DNA of 64,000 nt, from NCBI RefSeq assembly GCF_003254625.1, contig NZ_QJRJ01000070.1, forward strand, positions 62,001 through 126,000, read 5' to 3'. Positions 18,652 through 27,639 of this stretch are shown in pieces. A model generated the notes under the pieces. It saw only the letters and a list, made by a program, of their open reading frames with translations. It searched no databases and was not told the origin of the DNA. The translations under genes were made by a program, and so were the position numbers. How positions within the stretch are numbered: position 1 is the first letter of the stretch; the number at the start of each line of letters is the position of its first letter. Source of the DNA: Flavobacterium ginsenosidimutans. Lineage in GTDB: Bacteria; Bacteroidota; Bacteroidia; Flavobacteriales; Flavobacteriaceae.

Positions 18652-19962
18652 ATGAAAGAGCTAGTAAACAAATTAAAAGGAGATAGGGTAATATGGTCAT
18701 TTGTGGCTTTATTGGCGTTGTTTTCGTTTATGCCTGTTTTTAGTGCGAGTAGTAATCTTGCCTATATCGGGCACGGAACAGGAAATACATTAGGCTATTT
18801 GGTAAAACACTTGGCGCATATTTGTATCGGGTTTTTAATCATTTACTGGGTGCATAGAGTTCCGTATCATTATTTTAGAGCGATTTCTAAGATTGCGCTT
18901 CCGGTGGTTTGGATTTTATTAATCTATACGCTTTTAAAAGGAACAGTAATCGCAGGAGCAAATGCAAGCCGTTGGATTCAGGTTCCTTTTATCGGAATTA
19001 CGTTCCAGACTTCAACATTGGCAGCAATTGTTTTGTTTATTTATGTGGCACGTTATTTATCTAAAACGAAAGAAGAAAATGAGCCTTTTCAAGCCTCATT
19101 AATTCAGCTTTGGGTTCCAGTATTTATCACATTAGTATTGATTTTACCTGCGAACTTTTCAACTACAGCGTTAATCTTTTCAATGGTTTTAATGCTGACA
19201 TTTATTGGGAAGTATCCATTAAAATATATTGCTTTTATCATTGGTTCAGGAATTGCGATGTTGGCATTTTTCCTTTTGGTAGCAAAAGCTTTTCCAGAGT
19301 CAAGATTCTTTAGCAGGGTTTCAACTTGGGAAAGTCGTATTACGAATTTTACAACAGACAAACCAGATGAAGATGATTACCAAATTGAGAAAGCAAAAAT
19401 TGCAATTGCATCTGGAAAATTAGGAGGATTAGGCCCTGGAAAAAGTGTTCAGAAGAACTTTTTACCGCAATCTTCTTCCGATTTTATTTATGCCATTATT
19501 GTTGAAGAATATGGTCTAGTAGGAGGAGTTTCGATTGTAATTCTTTATTTATTGCTTTTGTTCCGATTTGTAATTGCTTCTCATAAAGCACCTACTTTAT
19601 TTGGAAAATTAGTCGTCGTTGGAGTAGGATTCCCAATGATATTTCAGGCAATGATCAATATGGCGGTTGCAGTAGAATTATTGCCAGTTACAGGGCAGAC
19701 ACTTCCGTTGATAAGTAGTGGAGGAAGTTCGATTTGGATGACTTGCCTTGGACTAGGAATTATCATTAGTGTAACGAGAAAAGAAGAAGAAATTGCTGAG
19801 GATAAACTCGAGAGAGAAAAACGAAAAGAAGCTTTACAGCGCTTAATAGATAAAGAATTGGCAGAAGAAGATTTACCAGCAGATGAAATATATGAAGAAG
19901 AGCCAATGTATTCTATAGAAGACAATTCAAGAAATCCGATGAATGCGGTTTTAAACAAATAA
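18652..19962 (+). CDS. ftsW: Lipid II polymerase FtsW (SEDS family)
   Basis: A protein of 436 aa with about ten membrane segments. It has SEDS-family signatures: ASRWIQVPFIGITFQTST, the long periplasmic loop with the region from GGLGPGKSVQKNFLPQSSSDFIYAII onward, and PVTGQTLPLISSGGSS near the end. It polymerises septal glycan strands together with FtsI. The C-terminal 50 residues form an acidic, charged cytoplasmic tail (from about EIAEDKLEREKRKEAL) whose role is unknown. Confidence 0.95.
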   Translation: MKELVNKLKGDRVIWSFVALLALFSFMPVFSASSNLAYIGHGTGNTLGYLVKHLAHICIGFLIIYWVHRVPYHYFRAISKIALPVVWILLIYTLLKGTVIAGANASRWIQVPFIGITFQTSTLAAIVLFIYVARYLSKTKEENEPFQASLIQLWVPVFITLVLILPANFSTTALIFSMVLMLTFIGKYPLKYIAFIIGSGIAMLAFFLLVAKAFPESRFFSRVSTWESRITNFTTDKPDEDDYQIEKAKIAIASGKLGGLGPGKSVQKNFLPQSSSDFIYAIIVEEYGLVGGVSIVILYLLLLFRFVIASHKAPTLFGKLVVVGVGFPMIFQAMINMAVAVELLPVTGQTLPLISSGGSSIWMTCLGLGIIISVTRKEEEIAEDKLEREKRKEALQRLIDKELAEEDLPADEIYEEEPMYSIEDNSRNPMNAVLNK

Positions 19963-19999
19963 GAAAGAATAAATTTTAAAACGTTGTAATTTTAGAAAG

Positions 20000-21088
20000 A
20001 TGACAAAGTATAAATTCATACTTAGCGGAGGAGGAACAGGAGGACATATCTATCCTGCGATTGCGATTGCGAACGAATTAAAATTACAATTTCCTGATGC
20101 AGAATTTCTTTTTGTAGGTGCCAAAGATAAAATGGAAATGCAAAAAGTGCCTCAGGCAGGTTACGAAATAAAAGGTCTTTGGATTGCTGGTTTACAGCGA
20201 AAATTGACATTACAAAACTTAATGTTCCCGCTTAAATTGGCTAGCAGTTTATTGGAATCAAAAAGAATAATTAAAAAGTTCAAGCCAAATGTAGTAATTG
20301 GTACGGGTGGTTTTGCCAGCGGACCTTTGTTGCAAGCAGCAGGATCGGCAGGAATTCCGACGGTTGTTCAAGAACAGAATTCTTATCCAGGAATAACAAA
20401 TAAATTGCTGAGCAAAAAGGCAAATGCAATTTGTGTAGCGTATCAAAATTTAGAGCGTTTTTTTCCTGAAGAGAAAATTGTTTTAACTGGAAACCCAGTT
20501 CGTCAGGATTTAATTGATATTGAAAGCAAACGTGACGAAGCAATTGCTTTTTACGGTTTAGATTCAAACAAAAAAACATTGTTGGTTTTGGGAGGAAGTT
20601 TAGGAGCTAGAAGAATCAATCAGTTAATTGAAAAAGAATTGCAAAATTTTCTTTCTCAAGATGTACAGGTAATCTGGCAATGCGGGAAATTATATTTTGA
20701 AGAATATAAAAAATACAATCAGCCCAATGTAAAAGTGGTTGATTTTATTGAAAGAATGGATTTTGTTTACGCAGCATCAGATGTCATAATTTCACGTGCA
20801 GGTGCTTCATCAGTGTCAGAATTGTGCATTGTGGGTAAACCAGTGATTTTTATTCCGTCTCCAAATGTTGCTGAGGATCACCAAACTAAAAATGCGCAAG
20901 CAATTGTTGATGCTAAAGGAGCTATTTTGTTGAAAGAATCTGAGCTTGACAGTCAGTTTAGCATTGTTTTTGAAGCGCTGCTGAAAGATTCTGGAAAACA
21001 GAAACAATTAAGTGATAACATTAAAAAATTGGCAAAACCAAGAGCTACACAAGATATTGTTGCGGAAATTATCAAGCTAATTAAATAG
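20000..21088 (+). CDS. murG: Lipid II synthase MurG
   Basis: A GT-B glycosyltransferase of 362 aa that adds GlcNAc to lipid I on the inner face of the membrane. It has the N-terminal glycine-rich loop [44 protein letters not shown], and C-terminal [10 protein letters not shown] and [24 protein letters not shown] for UDP-GlcNAc binding. Length and motif order are standard. It follows ftsW after 37 bp. Confidence 0.96.
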   Translation: MTKYKFILSGGGTGGHIYPAIAIANELKLQFPDAEFLFVGAKDKMEMQKVPQAGYEIKGLWIAGLQRKLTLQNLMFPLKLASSLLESKRIIKKFKPNVVIGTGGFASGPLLQAAGSAGIPTVVQEQNSYPGITNKLLSKKANAICVAYQNLERFFPEEKIVLTGNPVRQDLIDIESKRDEAIAFYGLDSNKKTLLVLGGSLGARRINQLIEKELQNFLSQDVQVIWQCGKLYFEEYKKYNQPNVKVVDFIERMDFVYAASDVIISRAGASSVSELCIVGKPVIFIPSPNVAEDHQTKNAQAIVDAKGAILLKESELDSQFSIVFEALLKDSGKQKQLSDNIKKLAKPRATQDIVAEIIKLIK

Positions 21089-21232
21089 GCTGTAAGCTAT
21101 AGGCAATAAGCTTTAAGCTTGAGAATGCTATCTAAAGCGTAATAAAGATTAAAAGGATAAAAGAGGATTAGAAAATAAAGACAAAAGTTATAGGCTTACT
21201 GCCTAAAGCTTACGGCATAAAGCAAGAAAAAA
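21089..21232. repeat. Imperfect inverted repeat between murG and murC
   Basis: The 144-bp gap has GGCTGTAAGCTATAGGC and TAAGCTTTAAGC at its left (about 21088-21120) and roughly their complement at its right (about 21188-21222, TATAGGCTTACTGCC, AAAGCTTACGGC). It can fold into a long imperfect stem within the operon. No T tract follows, so it looks like a dispersed intergenic repeat. Confidence 0.5.
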
Positions 21233-22582
21233 ATGAATTTAAATCAAATACAAAACGTTTATTTTATTGGTATCGGAGGAATCGGAATGAGTGCTCTGGC
21301 TCGTTATTTCAAGTTTATTGGAAAACAAGTTTCAGGTTACGATAAAACGCCCTCTATGTTGACTAGTGAATTGATTGAAAGTGGTATTGATATTCATTTT
21401 GAAGATGATATAAACTTAATTCCAAAAGATTATTATGTAGAGAATACGTTGGTTATCTACACACCAGCAGTTCCTAAAACACATTCAGAATGGAATTATT
21501 TTATAGAAAGACACTACGAGGTTAAAAAACGTGCAGAAGTTCTTGGAATTATAAGTAAAGACACTTTTTGTTTTGCAGTGGCAGGAACGCACGGAAAAAC
21601 AACAACATCTAGTATTTTGGGACATATTTTGTTTCAAAGTGGAGCAGATGTTACAGCTTTCATTGGAGGAATTGTAGAAAACTATAATTCAAACTTAATC
21701 GGAAGCGGGAAAACAGTAACGGTTGTTGAAGCGGACGAGTTTGATAGATCGTTTTTGCATTTGCGTCCAGATATCGCTTGTGTGACTTCTATGGATGCTG
21801 ATCACTTAGATATTTATGGAACAAGTGATGCAATTGAAGCTTCTTTTAGAGAATTTGCTTCAAAAGTTGAGGATAAAAATAATCTCTTCATTACAAAAGA
21901 ATTGCCTTTAGAAGGTGTTCAATGTGCTGTAAATGAAGATGCTGTTTATAAGGCTTTTAATGTTCGCATTGAGGATGGGGCTTATGTTTTTGATGTGCAG
22001 ACGCCATCAGAAATTATGAAGGATTTGCGTTTCGGATTGCCTGGAAGACACAATTTAATGAATGGATTGATGGCTATTGCAATGGCTAAGACATTCGGCA
22101 CCCCGACCGACTCTATTGCAAAAGCCATTGCTTCATTCAACGGAATTAGAAGACGTTTTTCATATCAAATTAAGACTGAAAATTTAGTATATATTGATGA
22201 TTATGCACATCATCCAACAGAAATAAATGCTGTTCATCAGGCAGTTAGAGAGTTGTATCCAGGGCGTAAAGTTTTGGCAATTTTCCAACCGCATTTATTC
22301 AGCAGAACAAGAGATTTCGTTGACGGATTTGCAGAAAGCTTATCGCAGTTTGATGAAGTGTTTTTGATGGATATTTACCCTGCAAGAGAGCTTCCGATGG
22401 AAGGAGTGACTTCTGAGTGGCTTTTGGGTAAAATGACAAATTCGAACAAAAAAATTGTTGCAAAAGAAGATTTATTAGGTGAAATAAAAGCCAGCGATGC
22501 ACCTATTATTGTAACAATTGGAGCTGGTGATCTGGGAGAAATGGTTCCGTCAATTAAAAAGATTTTAAATGAAAATATTTAA
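21233..22582 (+). CDS. murC: UDP-MurNAc:L-alanine ligase MurC
   Basis: A Mur ligase of 449 aa that starts stem-peptide synthesis by adding L-alanine. It has the N-terminal GIGGIGMSALARYF, ATP loop AGTHGKTTTSSI (about residues 117-128), VVEADEFDRSFLHLRPD, MDADHLDIYG and the C-terminal IDDYAHHPTEINA. It overlaps ftsQ by 14 bp. No murF or ddl is found in the cluster, so those two steps of the pathway must be encoded elsewhere. Confidence 0.96.
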   Translation: MNLNQIQNVYFIGIGGIGMSALARYFKFIGKQVSGYDKTPSMLTSELIESGIDIHFEDDINLIPKDYYVENTLVIYTPAVPKTHSEWNYFIERHYEVKKRAEVLGIISKDTFCFAVAGTHGKTTTSSILGHILFQSGADVTAFIGGIVENYNSNLIGSGKTVTVVEADEFDRSFLHLRPDIACVTSMDADHLDIYGTSDAIEASFREFASKVEDKNNLFITKELPLEGVQCAVNEDAVYKAFNVRIEDGAYVFDVQTPSEIMKDLRFGLPGRHNLMNGLMAIAMAKTFGTPTDSIAKAIASFNGIRRRFSYQIKTENLVYIDDYAHHPTEINAVHQAVRELYPGRKVLAIFQPHLFSRTRDFVDGFAESLSQFDEVFLMDIYPARELPMEGVTSEWLLGKMTNSNKKIVAKEDLLGEIKASDAPIIVTIGAGDLGEMVPSIKKILNENI

Positions 22583-23291
22583 TTGGACAAACATAAGATT
22601 AGTACTTATTTTCGGACTGGTTTTGTTTCTATATTCCTTCGCTCAGCATCGAAATGGCGATCGAAAATTGAAAAAATCGATGGTCGTTTTTGTAGGAGAA
22701 AATACGCTATTTGTGAAGCCAGAAACGGTTAATAAATTGTTGATAGAAAATAAAAGAGACGCTTCCAGTATTAGAAAAGATGAACTAGATTTGAATAAGA
22801 TAGAGAAAACTCTCGATACGCAAGACATGATTGAGAAGTCAAATGTTTTTGTAAGTATCGACGGAGTTCTAAAAGCAGTAGTAAAACAGAAGACGCCCAT
22901 AGCAAGAGTTTATGACGGCGCAGCTTCTTTTTATATTGACTATGAGGGTAATAAAATGCCCTTATCGGACAATTTCACTGCGAGAGTTCCTCTTGTTTCA
23001 GGGGCAATAAGTGAAAAAAATAACGAAGATTTAGCAGCTTTATTTCGCACAATTTATGACGATGCGTTTTTGAAAAAAAACATCATTGCTATAGAGATTA
23101 TGCCGAATGGAAGCTTAAAAATGTTTAACCGTAACTATGATTACTTCATAGATTTTGGAAGAACGATGAATGTTGATAGAAAATTTAGAAACTATAAAGC
23201 GTTTTTTCAAAAAGCAGTTTTAGATAGTTCGTTATACAAATACAAAAAAATTGACCTTAGGTTTACGGAACAAGTAGTTTGCACTAAATAA
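22569..23291 (+). CDS. ftsQ: Cell-division protein FtsQ-like
   Basis: A protein of 240 aa with a single N-terminal membrane span (about residues 8-24, IRLVLIFGLVLFLYSFA) followed by a periplasmic region that includes a POTRA-like part (FVGENTLFVKPETVNKLLI through TQDMIEKSNVFVSIDGVLKAVVKQKTPIARVY). In the divisome FtsQ scaffolds FtsB and FtsL. The call rests on topology, the POTRA-like pattern and position between murC and ftsA. It overlaps murC, and ftsA follows after 6 bp. Confidence 0.88.
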   Translation: MKIFNWTNIRLVLIFGLVLFLYSFAQHRNGDRKLKKSMVVFVGENTLFVKPETVNKLLIENKRDASSIRKDELDLNKIEKTLDTQDMIEKSNVFVSIDGVLKAVVKQKTPIARVYDGAASFYIDYEGNKMPLSDNFTARVPLVSGAISEKNNEDLAALFRTIYDDAFLKKNIIAIEIMPNGSLKMFNRNYDYFIDFGRTMNVDRKFRNYKAFFQKAVLDSSLYKYKKIDLRFTEQVVCTK

Positions 23292-23297
23292 TAGAAA

Positions 23298-24707
23298 ATG
23301 GAAAAAGATAATATTGCAGTAGGTCTAGATATTGGAACAACCAAAATCGTTGCCATGATCGGCAAGAAAAATGAATATGGTAAGTTGGAGATTTTGGGCA
23401 TTGGTAAATCCAAAAGTTTGGGTGTTGCCAGAGGAGTAGTAAACAACATTACGCAGACGATTCAATCGATACAACAGGCGATAATCGAAGCAGAAAATAA
23501 TTCAGGATACAAAATTAAAGATGTGGTTGTGGGTATTGCCGGACAGCACATCAGAAGTATTCAGCACACGGATTACATTAGCAGAAATAATCCAGAAGAA
23601 GTAATTGGCGAAAAAGATATTCAGCTTCTAATCGATCAGGTAAATAAACTGGCGATGTTACCAGGAGAAGAAATTATTCACGTTTTGCCACAAGAATTTA
23701 AAATCGACGGGCAATCTGAAATTAAAGAGCCAATCGGAATGTACGGCGGAAGATTAGAATCTAGTTTTCACGTTGTAGTTGGACAGGCATCATCAATCAG
23801 AAATGTTGGAAGATGTATTCAGAGTTCAGGAATTGAATTGTCTGGTTTGACATTAGAACCATTAGCTTCTGCTGATGCTGTTTTAAGTCAGGAAGAAAAA
23901 GAAGCTGGTGTTGCACTTATCGATATTGGTGGTGGAACAACAGATTTAGCTATTTTCAAAGATGGTATTATTCGTCACACAGCGGTAATTCCTTTCGGTG
24001 GAAATGTAATTACAGACGATATCAAAGAAGGATGTTCGATTATCGAAAAACAAGCTGAGCTTTTAAAAATAAAATTTGGATCTGCTTGGCCAGGTGAAAA
24101 TAAAGATAACGAGATTGTTTCGATTCCTGGTTTAAGAGGAAGAGAACCAAAAGAAATTTCGCTTAAAAACTTATCTAAAATTATCCACGCAAGAGTTGTG
24201 GAAATTGTAGAACAGGTTTTTGCAGAAATTAAGGCATACGGTCACGAAGATCCCCGTAAAAAGCTAATCGCTGGAATTGTATTAACAGGTGGAGGTGCAC
24301 AATTAAAGCATATAAAACAACTTGTAGAATACATCACAGGAATGGATACGAGAATTGGATATCCAAATGAGCATTTAGCAGGAAACTCTGGAGAAGAAAT
24401 CTCTAGTCCATTGTTTGCAACGGCTGTTGGATTGGTGATGAACAGTATCGAAAATAGTTCGCAAAGTGCTGTGAGAATGGAATTGGTTAATGAGCAACCA
24501 AAAGTGGTTTATAGAAATGCCCCAACTCAGCCAATACAGCGATACGAAGTAGAAGAAAACTACGTTGAGAAAGTAGAAACTATCGATGAACCTAGAGAAA
24601 CCGTAAGTCAAAAGGCAAAAGACGAATCTACTGAAACTAAAATAAGAAGATCATTTTTTGATCGATATGTCGACAAAATCAAAGAATTTTTAGACAACGC
24701 AGAATAA
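23298..24707 (+). CDS. ftsA: Cell-division protein FtsA
   Basis: An actin-like ATPase of 469 aa that tethers FtsZ to the membrane. It has the phosphate-1 motif VGLDIGTTKIVAMIG at residues 8-22, GVALIDIGGGTTDLAIF for phosphate 2 (about residue 205), and ILTGGGAQL for the adenosine motif. The C-terminus (RRSFFDRYVDKIKEFLDNAE) is an amphipathic helix preceded by a flexible, charged linker, as expected for the membrane-targeting tail. It lies in line with ftsZ, 90 bp upstream. Confidence 0.96.
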   Translation: MEKDNIAVGLDIGTTKIVAMIGKKNEYGKLEILGIGKSKSLGVARGVVNNITQTIQSIQQAIIEAENNSGYKIKDVVVGIAGQHIRSIQHTDYISRNNPEEVIGEKDIQLLIDQVNKLAMLPGEEIIHVLPQEFKIDGQSEIKEPIGMYGGRLESSFHVVVGQASSIRNVGRCIQSSGIELSGLTLEPLASADAVLSQEEKEAGVALIDIGGGTTDLAIFKDGIIRHTAVIPFGGNVITDDIKEGCSIIEKQAELLKIKFGSAWPGENKDNEIVSIPGLRGREPKEISLKNLSKIIHARVVEIVEQVFAEIKAYGHEDPRKKLIAGIVLTGGGAQLKHIKQLVEYITGMDTRIGYPNEHLAGNSGEEISSPLFATAVGLVMNSIENSSQSAVRMELVNEQPKVVYRNAPTQPIQRYEVEENYVEKVETIDEPRETVSQKAKDESTETKIRRSFFDRYVDKIKEFLDNAE

Positions 24708-24797
24708 TTAGAATAAACAAGAAGAAGGAAATTACTTTCTGGCCCCAAGTCAAGAAGTAAAAAATGTACTTAATAAGAATTTCAAAAAACCAAAAAG

Positions 24798-26774
24798 ATG
24801 ATGAGCAACTCAGAATTTGGAAGTATTTCATTTGATTTACCAAAAAATCAATCAAATGTAATCAAAGTAATAGGTGTAGGTGGAGGCGGAAGTAACGCAA
24901 TCAACCATATGTTCAAACAAGGTATTAAAGGCGTAGATTTTATCGTTTGTAATACCGATTCGCAAGCGCTTCAAAATAGTTCAGTACCAAATAAAATCCA
25001 GTTAGGAGTTAATTTGACTGAAGGATTAGGAGCAGGAGCAAATCCAGACGTTGGACAGCAGTCGGCTATCGAAAGTATTTCGGATATTGAAAAAATGTTA
25101 GATAGAAATACTAAGATGGTATTTATCACTGCTGGTATGGGTGGAGGAACAGGAACTGGTGCAGCTCCGGTAATTGCTCAATTAGCAAAAGAAAGAGAAA
25201 TATTAACAGTTGGTATCGTGACGATTCCGTTTCAGTTTGAAGGGAAAGTTCGTCAGGAGCAAGCTATTATTGGAATCGAGAAATTGCGTAAGCAAGTCGA
25301 CTCTTTAATTGTAATCAACAACAACAAATTAAGAGAAGTATACGGAAATCTTGGTTTTAAAGCAGGATTTTCTAAAGCGGATGAAGTTTTGGCAACAGCC
25401 TCTAGAGGTATTGCTGAAGTAATTACGCACCACTATACTCAAAATATCGATTTACGTGATGCGAAAACTGTTTTGGCTAACAGTGGAACTGCTATCATGG
25501 GATCTTCTGTGGCAACAGGTGAAAATAGAGCAAAAGATGCTATCGTTTCTGCTTTAGATTCTCCATTGTTAAACGACAACAAAATTACAGGTGCCAAAAA
25601 CGTATTGTTGCTTATCGTTTCTGGAACTAATGAGATTACTCTAGACGAAATTGGAGAAATCAATGATCACATTCAAGATGAAGCTGGTTACAATGCAAAT
25701 ATCATTATGGGGGTTGGTGAAGACGAAACTCTTGGTGAAGCAATTGCTGTAACGATTATTGCTACAGGTTTTGATGTAGAACAACAAAATGAAATTGTAA
25801 ATACAGAGCCAAAGAAAATCATTCATACGTTAGAAGACGAGCAAAGAAGTGTTCATAATTTAACAAATAAACCTATTTCTTCTTTTGACTTAACTGTTGA
25901 TACACCAACAGCAAAAGTTGAAGATAAAGTTGTTTTTGATTTAGTTGACGATGATGAAACATTTACTCCAACTGCTAAAGCTGTTGCTCCAGCAATCAAT
26001 CAGGAAGAGTTAGTAGTTATGTCTGAGTTTATCAAAAATTTAGATGTGACTTTCGAAATCGTTTCGCCAATTACAGATATCGATTTTACAATTTCTGCTC
26101 CTGAAACACCAACAGCAAAAGAAGTGCAACAGCAGCCAGTTCAGCAGCAAAGAGTATTTGAAAAAGAAGAACAGACAACTTTCTCTTTTGATCTTCCTTT
26201 GTTTAAACAAGAGCCAGTAAAAAGAGAGCCAGTTGTTGAAGATAATAGAGTTTTGTTTGAATTGACTAATGAAACTCGTGATATTAAAGTAAACGATCCA
26301 GTTCAATTTGTTCCGGTAACTGAAGTTTCAGACAACGGAATTATTAAATATTCTCTAGAAGAATACATGGAAGTTGAAAACGATTTATTGGCTTCTAAGC
26401 CAGTTGAAAAAGTGGTTGAAGATACAATTCCAGAGGAATTAAACATTACGTTGAAACCAAGAGTTGATTTCGCTAGCCAACCAGATTTATCTACAACTTC
26501 TGAAGTTTCTCCATTAGAATTAACTATTGAAGAAACATTACGTTTAAGAGCTGAAGAAAGAAGAAAGAAACTAAAAGAGTTTAACTATAAATTCCATAAT
26601 AATGTTTCTAGAATTGACGAGTTGGAAAAAGAACCAGCTTACAAAAGATTAGGAATAGATTTGTCTAATTCTCAATCTAATAATACAAATTCTAGAATTT
26701 CTGTTGGAACAGATAGCAACAACGATTTACAATTACGTTCAAACAATTCATTTTTGCACGATAACGTAGATTAA
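24798..26774 (+). CDS. ftsZ: Cell-division GTPase FtsZ with long C-terminal extension
   Basis: A tubulin-like GTPase of 658 aa that forms the division ring. The GTP-binding core is at residues 1-320: VIGVGGGGSNAINHM, NTDSQAL, the tubulin signature GGGTGTGAAPVIA, and NNNKLREVYG. After the core comes a disordered linker of about 300 residues, rich in Glu, Val, Thr and Pro, far longer than in model bacteria. Long linkers are usual in Flavobacterium. A conserved-looking patch EPAYKRLGIDLS near the end may be the FtsA-binding peptide. The start could be either of two adjacent ATG codons. Confidence 0.97.
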   Translation: MMSNSEFGSISFDLPKNQSNVIKVIGVGGGGSNAINHMFKQGIKGVDFIVCNTDSQALQNSSVPNKIQLGVNLTEGLGAGANPDVGQQSAIESISDIEKMLDRNTKMVFITAGMGGGTGTGAAPVIAQLAKEREILTVGIVTIPFQFEGKVRQEQAIIGIEKLRKQVDSLIVINNNKLREVYGNLGFKAGFSKADEVLATASRGIAEVITHHYTQNIDLRDAKTVLANSGTAIMGSSVATGENRAKDAIVSALDSPLLNDNKITGAKNVLLLIVSGTNEITLDEIGEINDHIQDEAGYNANIIMGVGEDETLGEAIAVTIIATGFDVEQQNEIVNTEPKKIIHTLEDEQRSVHNLTNKPISSFDLTVDTPTAKVEDKVVFDLVDDDETFTPTAKAVAPAINQEELVVMSEFIKNLDVTFEIVSPITDIDFTISAPETPTAKEVQQQPVQQQRVFEKEEQTTFSFDLPLFKQEPVKREPVVEDNRVLFELTNETRDIKVNDPVQFVPVTEVSDNGIIKYSLEEYMEVENDLLASKPVEKVVEDTIPEELNITLKPRVDFASQPDLSTTSEVSPLELTIEETLRLRAEERRKKLKEFNYKFHNNVSRIDELEKEPAYKRLGIDLSNSQSNNTNSRISVGTDSNNDLQLRSNNSFLHDNVD

Positions 26775-26795
26775 TTTTAGAATCATAATATTTGG

Positions 26796-26836
26796 TAACC
26801 CGAAAATTGGATTTAATTTTCGGGTTATTTTTTTTA
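26796..26836 (+). terminator. Terminator of the dcw cluster
   Basis: TAACCCGAAAAT (26796-26807) pairs with 26816-26827, an uninterrupted 12-bp stem, followed by a run of T. It ends the 16-kb cluster. Confidence 0.85.
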
Positions 26837-26890
26837 TCTTCGCACAGAATTTCAAAATTTGACTTTTAAAATAGTATTTTAAAAACAATA

Positions 26891-26957
26891 TTGTCACCCT
26901 GAGCGAAGTCGAAGGGCTTTTTGTCGGAAAGGGCTTCGACTTCGCTCAGCCTGACAA
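26891..26957. repeat. Intergenic inverted repeat, copy 1 (GAGCGAAGTCGAAG type)
   Basis: The arms at 26891-26917 and 26931-26957 are inverse copies with three mismatches, with core CTGAGCGAAGTCGAAG. A second copy lies at 59839-59908. Both sit just behind a terminator, as dispersed hairpin repeats often do. Confidence 0.75.
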
Positions 26958-27032
26958 ACTATGATATTAGTTGAAAAAACAAATTAATATATCAATTAAT
27001 AGGCATTAGCTTATTTTAAATAAAACATAAAC

Positions 27033-27482
27033 ATGAGTTTACAAACACAAATCATGGACGAAATCAAAACGGCCATGAAAGCAAAAGATACTGTAGCTTT
27101 AGAAGCTTTAAGAGCTGTTAAATCAGAATTATTATTAGCATCAACAGCTTCAGGATCTAAAGAAGATTTATCTGAAGATGAAGAAATAAAATTGCTTCAA
27201 AGATTGGTTAAAACTCGTAAAGAAAGCGCAAGAATCTTTACAGAACAAAACCGTCCAGATTTAGCAGAACCAGAATTGGCTCAAGTTGCTGTAATCGAGA
27301 AGTTTTTACCGACTCAATTAAGCGAAGAAGAAGTAGAAGCTGTAGTAGCAAAAATCATTGCTGAAACAGGAGCTTCTGGAATTGCTTCAATGGGTAAAGT
27401 AATGGGATTAGCATCTGCTCAATTAGGCGGAACTGCTGAAGGAAAAACCATTTCTACAATTGTGAAAAAATTACTTTCGTAA
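27033..27482 (+). CDS. GatB/YqeY-domain protein
   Basis: A protein of 149 aa, the normal size of YqeY proteins, which resemble the tail of the GatB amidotransferase subunit that binds tRNA. It has the helical N-terminal half SLQTQIMDEIKTAMKAKDTVALEALRAVKSELL and the C-terminal motif ASGIASMGKVMGLASAQLGGTAEGKTISTIVKKLL. It may act on or near tRNA, but the function of stand-alone YqeY is not settled. It sits directly upstream of the tRNA-Arg gene. Confidence 0.92.
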   Translation: MSLQTQIMDEIKTAMKAKDTVALEALRAVKSELLLASTASGSKEDLSEDEEIKLLQRLVKTRKESARIFTEQNRPDLAEPELAQVAVIEKFLPTQLSEEEVEAVVAKIIAETGASGIASMGKVMGLASAQLGGTAEGKTISTIVKKLLS

Positions 27483-27506
27483 ATAATAATTTTAGATTTT
27501 AGAGTG

Positions 27507-27541
27507 TAGATTTTAGATTCCAATAGGTAATCTAAAATCTA
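27507..27541 (+). terminator. Inverted repeat after yqeY, possible terminator
   Basis: TAGATTTTAGATT (27507-27519) pairs perfectly with 27529-27541. There is only a weak T content after it. It may end the yqeY transcript or be an intergenic repeat. Confidence 0.45.
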
Positions 27542-27565
27542 TAATCTGAAATCATAAATAAAAAT

Positions 27566-27639
27566 GACCTCGTAGTTCAACTGGATAGAATATCAGATTT
27601 CGGCTCTGAGGGTTGGGGGTTCGAACCCCTCCGGGGTCA
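27566..27639 (+). tRNA. tRNA-Arg (anticodon UCG)
   Basis: A 74-nt cloverleaf. The acceptor stem GACCTCG pairs with CGGGGTC (27632-27638) and the discriminator is A. The D arm is GTTC/GAAT, the anticodon stem is TCAGA/TCTGA with loop TTTCGGC, giving anticodon TCG at 27600-27602. The T arm is GGGGG/CCCTC with loop TTCGAAC. CCA is not encoded. The anticodon reads the arginine codon CGA. The 3' end is the insertion site of a 17.8-kb element that leaves the tRNA intact but separates it from the hairpin terminator now at 45446. Confidence 0.95.
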
